Assembly (NCBI RefSeq): GCF_000953655.1
Contig: NZ_LN681225.1
Span: 1,949,001 to 2,013,000 of the forward strand
Length of the DNA stretch: 64,000 nt
Source: Legionella hackeliae
GTDB lineage: Bacteria; Pseudomonadota; Gammaproteobacteria; Legionellales; Legionellaceae
Direction of reading: 5' to 3'
The notes below the pieces were generated by a model. It worked only from the letters and a program-made list of their open reading frames with translations. It did not search any database and was not told where the DNA came from. Shown piece by piece: positions 56,872 through 64,000 of this stretch. Made by a program: the position numbers and the translations under genes. Within the stretch, counting starts at the first letter, position 1; the number at the start of each line of letters is the position of its first letter.

Positions 56872-57633
56872 ATGAAAGTACAACCCGTTGCTGCCTTTAA
56901 TGATAATTATATATGGATGATTATTGATGAGAGGAAGGCAGCAGCACTCTGTGTAGATCCAGGTGATGCCCAACCGGTTATTAATTTTTTAACCAGCCAG
57001 TCTCTACAACTTCAGGCCATTCTTTTAACGCATCATCATCATGATCATATTGGAGGAGTGTTGGACTTAACCCAAATCTATCCTGACATTCCTGTTTATG
57101 GTCCCGAGGACCCTCGTATTCCTTTTGTCACCCATACACTTAAACCAGATACCGTCTTATCGTTAACACCCTATAATTTTAAAATTTTAGGTACTCCTGG
57201 CCATACCTCAACACATATCAGTCTTTTTGAACCCACTTATCAATGGCTATTTTGTGGCGATACGCTTTTTTCGGCAGGTTGTGGTCGTGTTTTTGATGGA
57301 ACAATTGAAGAGTTATTTTCCTCGCTGCAAAAAATAAGAGCATTGCCGGAGGAGACAAAAGTATTTTGTGCGCATGAATACACGAGACAAAACCTTCGTT
57401 TTGCAAACCTTGTAGAGCCCAGTAACCTTGCCGTAAAAGATTATAGTGATGAACTTCGTAAAAATGATCGTTGCTCATTACCATCAACAATTGGATTAGA
57501 GAAAAAAATTAACCCTTTTTTACGAACTGACACTCAAAATTTTACAGATTATGCACATCAAAGAGCGAATAACAGTCGTGACCCTTTTATAATTTTTAAA
57601 CAATTGAGAGCGGATAAAAACAATTTCTCTTAA
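56872..57633 (+). CDS. gloB: hydroxyacylglutathione hydrolase (glyoxalase II)
   Basis: 253 residues, metallo-beta-lactamase fold. THHHHDHIGG holds the two-metal-site ligands, with GHTSTHISLF, FCGDTLFSAGCGR and FCAHEYTRQNLRFA giving the remaining His and Asp ligands. It hydrolyses S-D-lactoylglutathione in methylglyoxal detoxification. AAGGAG lies six bases before the ATG. It starts 29 bp after the 402-aa gene, so the two may share a transcript. Confidence 0.95.
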   Translation: MKVQPVAAFNDNYIWMIIDERKAAALCVDPGDAQPVINFLTSQSLQLQAILLTHHHHDHIGGVLDLTQIYPDIPVYGPEDPRIPFVTHTLKPDTVLSLTPYNFKILGTPGHTSTHISLFEPTYQWLFCGDTLFSAGCGRVFDGTIEELFSSLQKIRALPEETKVFCAHEYTRQNLRFANLVEPSNLAVKDYSDELRKNDRCSLPSTIGLEKKINPFLRTDTQNFTDYAHQRANNSRDPFIIFKQLRADKNNFS

Positions 57634-57744
57634 CAAAACGATCTAATTTAAATCTTTTAGACCATAAGAAATACAAAAAGGGTTTATTGCTTGGATTTTA
57701 TTTAGTACACTGGTCAGCCTTTTAATTGGTAATAGGCTGACAGA

Positions 57745-59163
57745 TTGAAGTTTAGACCAAGAATATTTATTTTAATCCTTTTATTATCAATCTCTTCCGT
57801 ATTTTTAAATGTTGCACAGGCTACTCAAACAGTCTGGGACGTCTTGCGCAGCCAATTCAGCTTAAATCACGAAACTACGCAACCAGAAGTGCAAACTCAG
57901 CTTCGTTGGCTAGTCTCGCATCCTAGCTATTTAAATAAATTAGCTCGTTCCGAGCCCTATATTTACCACATAGTTACCGAAATCAAGAAAAGACATATAC
58001 CGGGTGAAATTGCCCTATTACCCATGATTGAAAGTGCTTATGACCCTTTTGCCTATTCTGGCGCTGGAGCCGCAGGTCTATGGCAACTAATGCCTGGTAC
58101 AGGGAATAATTTAGGCTTAAAACAGGATTGGTGGTTTGATGGTCGTCGCAGTATCCGCCCGTCGACTGATGCTGCACTGAATTATTTAACCTATCTAAAT
58201 AAATACTTTCATGGAAACTGGATTCTGGCGATTGCCGCTTATGACTCTGGCGAAGGAACTGTTTCTCGAGCGATTAAAAACAGTGGACAATCAAGAAACA
58301 TCAGCTTTTGGTCTTTACCCTTGCCCGCAGAAACTCGCGCATATGTTCCAAGACTTCTAGCACTCGCTGAAATTATTAAATACCCGCAGCGTTATAGAAT
58401 TACCCTGCCAGAGATACCTCATGTTCCTTACTTTGAAGAAGTTAATATTGGCAGTCAAATTGATTTAAATCATGCCGCGAAACTTGCCGGTATTTCATAT
58501 AAAGATCTTATTAAATTAAACCCAGGCTTTAATCGTTGGGCAACTGCACCCTACAAACCATTCAAACTACTTATCCCGGCCAATAAGGTTGAAAAATTTA
58601 ATCGTAATCTTGCAAGTGTTCCGGAAGAAAAAAGAGTCAGCTGGAGTCGTTATCAAGTGCGTCCTGGTGATGATTTGAATTCTATTGCACGTCGAAATTT
58701 CACCACTGTAAAATTATTAAGAGAGCTTAATCAATTAAAATCCGACAAACTGCGTAGTGGCCAATATGTACTAATACCAAGTACAAAAAATGCGCCTGTT
58801 GCAGCACTTCCCAAACCGACTATGCTTGCAGTTAAGGACCAGCCAGCAACCACACAAAGCTATAAAGTTCTGCATATTGTACAACGTAATGAAACCTATT
58901 CAATGCTGGAAAAGAAATACAACGTATCCACTGCAGAAATAAGAAAATGGAATCAAATCAATAACACACAACCGTTAAAACCTGGACAACAATTAACAAT
59001 ATGGAAACGCACAGTCAAGTATGGGGTTTATATTGTTAAAGCAGGGGATAACTTAAGTAGTATTGCCAAACGAAATAATACAAAGGTATCTACGCTGGCC
59101 AAATTAAACCCTGGGCTCAATAAAAAGCTACTTCATCCAGGTCAACAATTGGTAATAGGTTAA
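57745..59163 (+). CDS. mltD: membrane-bound lytic murein transglycosylase D-like, SLT plus LysM domains
   Basis: 472 residues from a TTG start at 57745; no ATG precedes the signal peptide (MKFRPRIFILILLLSISSVF, no clear lipobox), so TTG is well supported. The SLT domain holds the catalytic E96 in PMIESAYDPFAYS, then GAAGLWQLMPGTG. Three LysM repeats follow (VRPGDDLNSIARRN, VQRNETYSMLEKKYNV, VKAGDNLSSIAKRNN) with a fourth degenerate one before them. It cleaves peptidoglycan with anhydro-muropeptide release. E. coli MltD is a 452-residue lipoprotein; here lipid anchoring is not evident. Confidence 0.9.
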   Translation: MKFRPRIFILILLLSISSVFLNVAQATQTVWDVLRSQFSLNHETTQPEVQTQLRWLVSHPSYLNKLARSEPYIYHIVTEIKKRHIPGEIALLPMIESAYDPFAYSGAGAAGLWQLMPGTGNNLGLKQDWWFDGRRSIRPSTDAALNYLTYLNKYFHGNWILAIAAYDSGEGTVSRAIKNSGQSRNISFWSLPLPAETRAYVPRLLALAEIIKYPQRYRITLPEIPHVPYFEEVNIGSQIDLNHAAKLAGISYKDLIKLNPGFNRWATAPYKPFKLLIPANKVEKFNRNLASVPEEKRVSWSRYQVRPGDDLNSIARRNFTTVKLLRELNQLKSDKLRSGQYVLIPSTKNAPVAALPKPTMLAVKDQPATTQSYKVLHIVQRNETYSMLEKKYNVSTAEIRKWNQINNTQPLKPGQQLTIWKRTVKYGVYIVKAGDNLSSIAKRNNTKVSTLAKLNPGLNKKLLHPGQQLVIG

Positions 59164-59269
59164 AAGCCCTCGTGTGTAAGCAAAAACCATGCAAATTTAT
59201 GTTGTCTTGCGTGAGAGAGTTTGAAATCGTGTGATATACTTAACTAAGTATTAAATTTCAATAGCTACT

Positions 59270-59833
59270 ATGAAACTACTCTTTGATTTTTTTCCAATTT
59301 TACTTTTTTTTATTAGTTATAAATTATTTGGCATTTACAATGCCACCGCAGTAGCTATGGCTGCATCGTTATTCCAGGTTATCTTCCACAGACTCAAGCA
59401 TCAACGCTATGAAAAAATTCATTTGATAAGTCTGGCAATCATCTTTGTTTTAGGGGGAGCAACGTTATTTTTTCATAATCCCTGGTTCATTAAATGGAAA
59501 CCTACTGGTATTTATTGGCTAACGTCCTTAGTGTTTCTTCTTTCCCCTATTGTCAGCAATAAACCCCTTATTCAAAAAATGATGGAAGGGAATATAAATT
59601 TACCATTAAAAATCTGGTATCGTTTAAATTATGCATGGGCCTTATTTTTTGTTTTAATGGGTAGTGTTAATCTTTATGTAGCGTACTATTATAGTACCGA
59701 CATTTGGGTTAATTTTAAGTTATTTGGTGGGGCTGGTTTTACATTGCTATTTGTCTTTCTTCAGGCAATTTACTTAACCAGACATTTAATTGAAAAAGAT
59801 GTTGAACAACAACCCTCTAGTGATTCCCGCTAG
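59270..59833 (+). CDS. yciB: inner membrane septation protein A family (YciB/IspA)
   Basis: 187 residues with about five TM segments. [19 protein letters not shown] is the family's conserved start; [16 protein letters not shown] and the [21 protein letters not shown] block near the C-terminus are typical. The protein affects septation and envelope synthesis in enterobacteria and Shigella. It precedes the response-regulator gene by 24 bp and may share its transcript. Confidence 0.92.
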   Translation: MKLLFDFFPILLFFISYKLFGIYNATAVAMAASLFQVIFHRLKHQRYEKIHLISLAIIFVLGGATLFFHNPWFIKWKPTGIYWLTSLVFLLSPIVSNKPLIQKMMEGNINLPLKIWYRLNYAWALFFVLMGSVNLYVAYYYSTDIWVNFKLFGGAGFTLLFVFLQAIYLTRHLIEKDVEQQPSSDSR

Positions 59834-59857
59834 GGAATAACCTAAATAGGAGCAAGA

Positions 59858-60526
59858 ATGCGATTGCTACTGGTTGAAGATGATGAGTTACTTGGTGATG
59901 CAGTCAAAGCAGGTCTCACACAGTTCGGATACGTTGTTGATTGGCTAAAAGACGGGGAAGCAGCACGTGCTGCAGTAAAATCAGAATCTTTTGAATTAAT
60001 TATTCTTGATCTAGGTTTACCCAAACTTTCAGGTTTAGGTTTCCTGCAAGCAATCCGCCACGATGGAAACGCGACGCCTGTTATCATTCTTACCGCTCGT
60101 GAATCTGTGGAGGATCGAGTAAAAGGTTTGGATAGTGGTGCTGACGATTATCTTACCAAACCCTTTGATTTAAATGAGTTGAGTGCCCGAGTTCGCGCAC
60201 TCGTTAGACGTTCTTCAGGACGTGCCGATGCCGTCTTACAATATCGTAACGTTACTCTTGATCCAGCAGCCCACTCTGTCTATGTGGATGGTGTCATGGT
60301 TAATGTGCCGCGTAGAGAGTTTGCATTGCTACAAAAACTGCTCGAAAACAGTGGCCAAGTCTTGTCACGAGAGCAGCTTATGCAAAGTATTTACGGCTGG
60401 GATGAAGATGTGGACTCCAATGCTCTTGAAGTACACATCCATAACCTACGCAAAAAACTCAATGCCAATTTTATCCGCACAATTCGCGGCGTAGGATATA
60501 TGGCAGAAAAAAATGAGAGTAATTAA
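59858..60526 (+). CDS. OmpR-family response regulator, PmrA/QseB-like
   Basis: 222 residues. The receiver domain has acidic residues at 8-9 (VEDDE) and the phosphoacceptor D51 (ILDLGLPKLSG); switch residues lie in ILTARES and the lysine in LTKPFDL. The winged-helix DNA-binding domain is VNVPRREFALLQKLLENSGQ to RTIRGVGYM. The closest match I recognise is PmrA/QseB; in L. pneumophila PmrA controls many Dot/Icm effectors. AGGAG lies five bases before ATG. The kinase gene starts six bases after it. Confidence 0.88.
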   Translation: MRLLLVEDDELLGDAVKAGLTQFGYVVDWLKDGEAARAAVKSESFELIILDLGLPKLSGLGFLQAIRHDGNATPVIILTARESVEDRVKGLDSGADDYLTKPFDLNELSARVRALVRRSSGRADAVLQYRNVTLDPAAHSVYVDGVMVNVPRREFALLQKLLENSGQVLSREQLMQSIYGWDEDVDSNALEVHIHNLRKKLNANFIRTIRGVGYMAEKNESN

Positions 60527-60531
60527 GTATT

Positions 60532-61953
60532 GTGAAATCGTCTATACGCAAGTTTTTGCTAATCAATTTATTATTAGCAATAACAATCACAACAACCTTA
60601 ACTGCGATAGGTAATTACTATCTAGACCAAAAAGATATCCAAGAGCATCTTGATACTTTAATGGCTATCTCAGCCCTTTCCTATCAAGCATTGTTGGGAG
60701 ACGATTTGCATCAACGTCCTCTAGGAAAAATTCAGGATGCTCTTGAAATTATCCCACAAAAAATTGATAACTATTATCAAAGACGCTTTTTAAATGATCT
60801 ACCGCCTAAAAGCTACCTTGATAAATTTAATTTCCAGGTATGGACAAACGGAGGGAAACTATTACTTCATTCTCCTACAGCGCCTAAAATTCCACTGACT
60901 GCCGAAATTGATGGCTTCAGCGATAAAATAGTATCTAATCAAAAATGGCGGGTGTTTACAACCTACAATGAACAAGCTGGAGTGCGCACAGTCTTGGCTG
61001 AGCGTTATGATACTCGTAATGAATTAGGCCATCGTATTGCCCAAGATGACCTCTACATTATGTTATTAACATTCCCTCTGTCAGGCTTGCTAATCTGGAT
61101 TATCATTGGTCGAGGTTTAGATAGTCTTGACCGTGTGGCACAAGAGGTAGCAAACCGGGCGCCAACACATCTCGAACCTGTGGATTTACAAGAAGTACCA
61201 GAGGAAATTAAACCTGTTATTGATGAATTAAATAAACTTTTTTATCGCCTAAAAGAAGGTTTTGAACGCGAAAAACGCTTCGCTGCAGATGCCGCCCATG
61301 AATTAAGAACACCCCTTGCAGCCTTAAAAGCACAAGCTCAGGTTGCACTGAATACCAATAACATTGACGAGAAAAATCAGGCTTTGCAAAAGCTTATTGC
61401 CAGTGTAAATCGCAGCACTCACATCGTTCAGCAATTGCTTACTATGAGCAAGCTTGTTCCTGAGGCCGCCAACATTAATGACATTGATGAAGTCAATCTT
61501 GTTAAAATCACCCGTGAAGTTCTTGCCATGTTGGCTCCTAGTGCCGTAGAGAAGCAAATCGAACTGGAATTCGAACACGATGAACATTTACCTTTGTTTG
61601 CTGGTAACCCGACAGCGTTAAGCATTTTAATCCGTAATTTGGTAGATAATGCCATTCGTTATTGCAAAGAAAACGGCAAAGTTTCTGTGCGTGTATATGC
61701 CCAAAATAAAGAATTGATCCTCGAGGTCCGTGATAATGGCCCAGGTATACCTGATGAGCTTCAGGGCCGGGTATTTGAACGGTTTTTCCGTGTTTTAGGT
61801 AATAAGAGTCCTGGTAGCGGCTTGGGGTTGGCGATTGTTCGACAAATCACCGATCTTCATAATGGCCGAGTTGAACTCGCATCCCCTAGCGAAGGCACTG
61901 GACTTATTGTACGCGTTTATTTTCCTACTAAAGAAGTACAACCGTCCAGTTAA
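60532..61953 (+). CDS. sensor histidine kinase, PmrB/QseC-like
   Basis: 473 residues starting with GTG (60532). TM1 spans about 7-29 (FLLINLLLAITITTTLTAIG), a periplasmic sensor domain follows, and TM2 is about 178-198 (IMLLTFPLSGLLIWIIIGR). Then come a HAMP-like segment, the HisKA box AADAAHELRTPLAAL with H256, and the ATPase N box RNLVDNAIRY, DNGPGIPDE and GSGLGLAIVRQ. The sensed signal is unknown; PmrB-type sensors respond to iron, acidity or cationic peptides in enteric bacteria. Cotranscribed with the regulator. Confidence 0.9.
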   Translation: MKSSIRKFLLINLLLAITITTTLTAIGNYYLDQKDIQEHLDTLMAISALSYQALLGDDLHQRPLGKIQDALEIIPQKIDNYYQRRFLNDLPPKSYLDKFNFQVWTNGGKLLLHSPTAPKIPLTAEIDGFSDKIVSNQKWRVFTTYNEQAGVRTVLAERYDTRNELGHRIAQDDLYIMLLTFPLSGLLIWIIIGRGLDSLDRVAQEVANRAPTHLEPVDLQEVPEEIKPVIDELNKLFYRLKEGFEREKRFAADAAHELRTPLAALKAQAQVALNTNNIDEKNQALQKLIASVNRSTHIVQQLLTMSKLVPEAANINDIDEVNLVKITREVLAMLAPSAVEKQIELEFEHDEHLPLFAGNPTALSILIRNLVDNAIRYCKENGKVSVRVYAQNKELILEVRDNGPGIPDELQGRVFERFFRVLGNKSPGSGLGLAIVRQITDLHNGRVELASPSEGTGLIVRVYFPTKEVQPSS

Positions 61954-61969
61954 TCGCGTCATGCTAATG

Positions 61970-62160
61970 GTAGGTGGGGTGGTTTGCCCCCGAAGCCAAT
62001 TCGCACTCGCTGATTTTAGTAATTATTAATCATGCACAGTGATAATGACTTGAATATGATTTGGAGGGAGTTAACAGTTAGATTTGTTGGGTTAAATGAC
62101 CCACCCTACTTCTCTCATTGCAAACATGATTCCTCGGCCATTGCGAGTAAATTTCTCGTG
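61970..62160. repeat. MITE-sized element with imperfect terminal inverted repeats, plus CATTGCGAA-type repeats
   Basis: Left end GTAGGTGGGGT (about 61970-61980) and right end ACCCACCCTAC (62099-62109) are near-complementary, bracketing about 118 bp. Directly beyond, 62111-62160 holds CATTGC and ATTGCGAG tracts resembling the GAAGCAATCC family, in two orientations. The whole 225-bp gap lies between the convergent kinase and ruvA genes and shows no coding potential. Confidence 0.5.
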
Positions 62161-62178
62161 ATTGCGAGAACCAGACTA

Positions 62179-62781
62179 CTATCTACTAGCCAATAACTGT
62201 AATGCCTGGCGAATCAGTTGTTCGCAACTTTTATTTCCATCATCAATTTTTTTGACAACTTTGACTGCCTCTTGCTGTTTATATCCCAAAGCTTCCAGAG
62301 CACTGATAGCTTCGCTTTGTTCTTGTTTTAGCAAGGGCTGTTGTAGAGAATAATTTACATCTACTTGTGAAGAAAATTGCTTAATGCTATCCCGCATTTC
62401 AATTAATAAACGTTCAGCAGTTTTTTTACCTATGCCTGGAAGTTTTGTTAAAAGAGGGGCATTTTGTTCCTCAATACATCGGATAAATTCGTGGGGTGTA
62501 ATGCTGGATAAGATTGCTATTGCTATTTTTGGTCCAATTCCATTTACTTTAATTAATGCCCTGAATAAAGTTCTTTCCTGTTTGTCTAAAAAACCAAACA
62601 GCTGTAAGGCATCTTCGCGAACGACGGTATGAATATGCAATCCTATTGTACCGGGTTGAGTTTCCAACTGGAAAAAAGTGTGTAATGACGTTTCCACATC
62701 ATATCCGACACCATTGACATCAACTACCAATTTTCCGGGTTGATGTTTATCTACAATTTGTCCATTCAACCAACCAATCAT
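62179..62781 (-). CDS. ruvA: Holliday junction branch migration subunit RuvA
   Basis: 200 residues. The start MIGWLNGQIVDKHQPGKLVVD is the OB-fold domain I; the HhH pair is INGIGPKIAIAIL and LPGIGKKTAERL; a C-terminal domain III binds RuvB. It tetramerises on Holliday junctions. Its start overlaps the ruvC end by 4 bp. No ruvB follows it in the window. Confidence 0.96.
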   Translation of the reverse strand: MIGWLNGQIVDKHQPGKLVVDVNGVGYDVETSLHTFFQLETQPGTIGLHIHTVVREDALQLFGFLDKQERTLFRALIKVNGIGPKIAIAILSSITPHEFIRCIEEQNAPLLTKLPGIGKKTAERLLIEMRDSIKQFSSQVDVNYSLQQPLLKQEQSEAISALEALGYKQQEAVKVVKKIDDGNKSCEQLIRQALQLLASR

Positions 62782-63293
62782 CGTGCCCGTCTCCTCAAGT
62801 TCTGTGAACGCTGGATAAGTGATAAATTATGACGCATATGACTATGGCAGATTGCAATCGCTAAAGCATCAGCAGCATCACTTTGGGGCGCACTATTTAG
62901 CATCAGTAATTTGACCACCATATGCTTCACCTGCTCCTTTTGAGCAGCACCATAACCTACTACAGATTGCTTAATTTCACGAGGCGAATACTCACTAATC
63001 CTTTTGCGATGTGACGCCGCAGCAACCATGGCCACCCCTCGCGCATGGCCTAATTTCAGAGCGGAACTAGGGTTTTGATGCATGAAGACTTGTTCAATTG
63101 CAACCTCATCAGGATTATAGTCATCCATCAGTTGGCAGATACCATCAAAAATTTGCAAAAGTCGCTGACTTAATTCCCCATCTGATGTGCGGATGCAGCC
63201 ACTATCAATATATCGAATGTTGCGTCCTTCTTCCTTAATGACCCCATAGCCTGTCACACGAGAACCGGGGTCAATGCCTAGGATGATACTCAT
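62778..63293 (-). CDS. ruvC: Holliday junction resolvase RuvC
   Basis: 171 residues. ILGIDPGSRVTGYGVI gives the first catalytic Asp (about D8), AIEQVFMHQNP carries a catalytic Glu, and SDAADALAIAICHSH the final Asp pair. It resolves junctions by symmetric nicks. The start shares one base with the yebC stop and the end overlaps ruvA by four bases, so yebC-ruvC-ruvA is one unit. Confidence 0.96.
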   Translation of the reverse strand: MSIILGIDPGSRVTGYGVIKEEGRNIRYIDSGCIRTSDGELSQRLLQIFDGICQLMDDYNPDEVAIEQVFMHQNPSSALKLGHARGVAMVAAASHRKRISEYSPREIKQSVVGYGAAQKEQVKHMVVKLLMLNSAPQSDAADALAIAICHSHMRHNLSLIQRSQNLRRRAR

Positions 63294-64000
63294 TAGGCAG
63301 TTTCAAATAGAGTCTCAGGGAGTTCAGCATTACTATGAACTTCCTGAACATCATCCAAGTCTTCCAACATATCAATCAGCTTCATTAAACTTTCAGCAGT
63401 CTCTTTATCCAAAGCAACAGTCGTTTGCGCGCGCATGGTCAAGTGGGATTGCTCCACTTCATAACCAGCGCCTTGGATAGCCGCTAAAACGGTATGATAA
63501 TTATCGTCGGCAGTAATAATTTCGATTTGATTATCCTCAACCACAACATCTTCTGCCCCAGCTTCTATGGCTGCCTCCATAGCGCTTTCTTCCGATTGTC
63601 CCGCGGCAAGAAGAATTTCACCCTGTTTGGTAAATAGATAAGATACGGAACCATCTGTACCTAAATTTCCACCATGTTTTGTAAAAGCATGTCTTACATC
63701 AGAGACTGTCCGATTTTTATTATCGGATAAACAGTCAACGAGAATAGCAACTCCGCCAGGACCATATCCTTCATAGCGCATTTCTATCATGTTCGCGCCA
63801 TCAAGACCACCTGCCCCACGCTTAATAGCATTATCAATCGTGTCGCGCTTCATATTCGCTTTTAAAGCTTTACTAACTGCATCACGTAACCGAGGATTTG
63901 ATGACTCCTCTGCTCCACCCATTCTTGCTGAAACAGTTATTTCTCGAATCAGTTTTGTGAAAATTTTACCACGTTTGGCATCTTGAGCACCTTTACGGAA
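63293..64000 (-). CDS. yebC: YebC/PmpR-family transcriptional regulator, 5' end cut by window edge
   Basis: The frame is open to the right edge and adds 26 residues (FRKGAQDAKRGKIFTKLI...) before the internal Met at 63922, so the start lies outside; the family begins about 11 residues earlier (MAGHSKWANIK). ANMKRDTIDNAIKRG and MRYEGYGPGGVAILVDC are signature blocks. YebC proteins bind DNA or ribosomes; recent work links them to relief of proline-rich stalling. It heads the yebC-ruvC-ruvA cluster. Confidence 0.95.
   Translation of the reverse strand, partial: FRKGAQDAKRGKIFTKLIREITVSARMGGAEESSNPRLRDAVSKALKANMKRDTIDNAIKRGAGGLDGANMIEMRYEGYGPGGVAILVDCLSDNKNRTVSDVRHAFTKHGGNLGTDGSVSYLFTKQGEILLAAGQSEESAMEAAIEAGAEDVVVEDNQIEIITADDNYHTVLAAIQGAGYEVEQSHLTMRAQTTVALDKETAESLMKLIDMLEDLDDVQEVHSNAELPETLFETA

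Overview
The window reads as ordinary chromosome of a low-GC gammaproteobacterium, most likely Legionella or another Legionellaceae member. Pointers are an isolated lspD-lspE pair, two MFS transporters resembling the Legionella/Coxiella Pht family, a PmrA/PmrB-like two-component system beside the yebC-ruvC-ruvA cluster, Thr83 in the GyrA quinolone region, and a 1191-residue repeat protein with an effector-like build. The genus assignment rests on recognition and inference, not on a search. No prophage, CRISPR array, rRNA operon, transposase or conjugation gene was seen.

Layout. 1-6.3 kb (minus strand): end-truncated cmk, aroA, serC and gyrA, packed with overlapping stops and starts, then a uridine-phosphorylase-like gene. 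6.4-8.6 kb (plus): citrate synthase and a metal-dependent amidohydrolase. 8.7-11.9 kb: divergent glpK and glpD. 12-13.7 kb (minus): CAPC thioredoxin, adk, and a small lytic transglycosylase lipoprotein. 13.9-14.7 kb: an exonuclease gene. 14.7-19.6 kb (minus): RND efflux pump with its lipoprotein adaptor, and rimI. 19.9-28.1 kb (minus): aceE-aceF-lpdA preceded by a cysteine-rich lipoprotein, AmpE and a Kef-type antiporter. 28.3-31.9 kb: two MFS transporters flanking a MerR regulator. 31.9-36.3 kb (plus): miaB, rluD, pgeF and an HtrA/Deg protease. 36.6-40.7 kb: tRNA-Met, then the type II secretion genes lspD and lspE. 40.7-46.2 kb is the most accessory-looking part: an unrecognised 266-aa protein, an exported Thr/Ser/Pro-rich protein and the repeat protein. 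46.4-52.9 kb (minus): a mixed operon truA-trpF-trpB-trpA-glnS-cysS. 53-54.1 kb: folD and a small charged protein. 54.1-54.7 kb: a composite repeat island. 54.7-59.8 kb (plus): rlmJ, an unrecognised 402-aa protein, gloB, an MltD-like transglycosylase and yciB. 59.9-62 kb: the two-component system. 62.2-64 kb (minus): ruvA, ruvC and end-truncated yebC.

Functionally the window combines central metabolism (pyruvate dehydrogenase, citrate synthase, glycerol catabolism), chorismate, serine and late tryptophan biosynthesis, translation and RNA modification, envelope maintenance, and two host-interaction themes: type II secretion and a candidate PmrAB regulator. Intergenic spaces carry at least two dispersed short palindromic repeat families. 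One keeps its hairpin fold while the stem sequence changes, and two inverted copies of it bracket a 21-unit, 7-bp tandem array.
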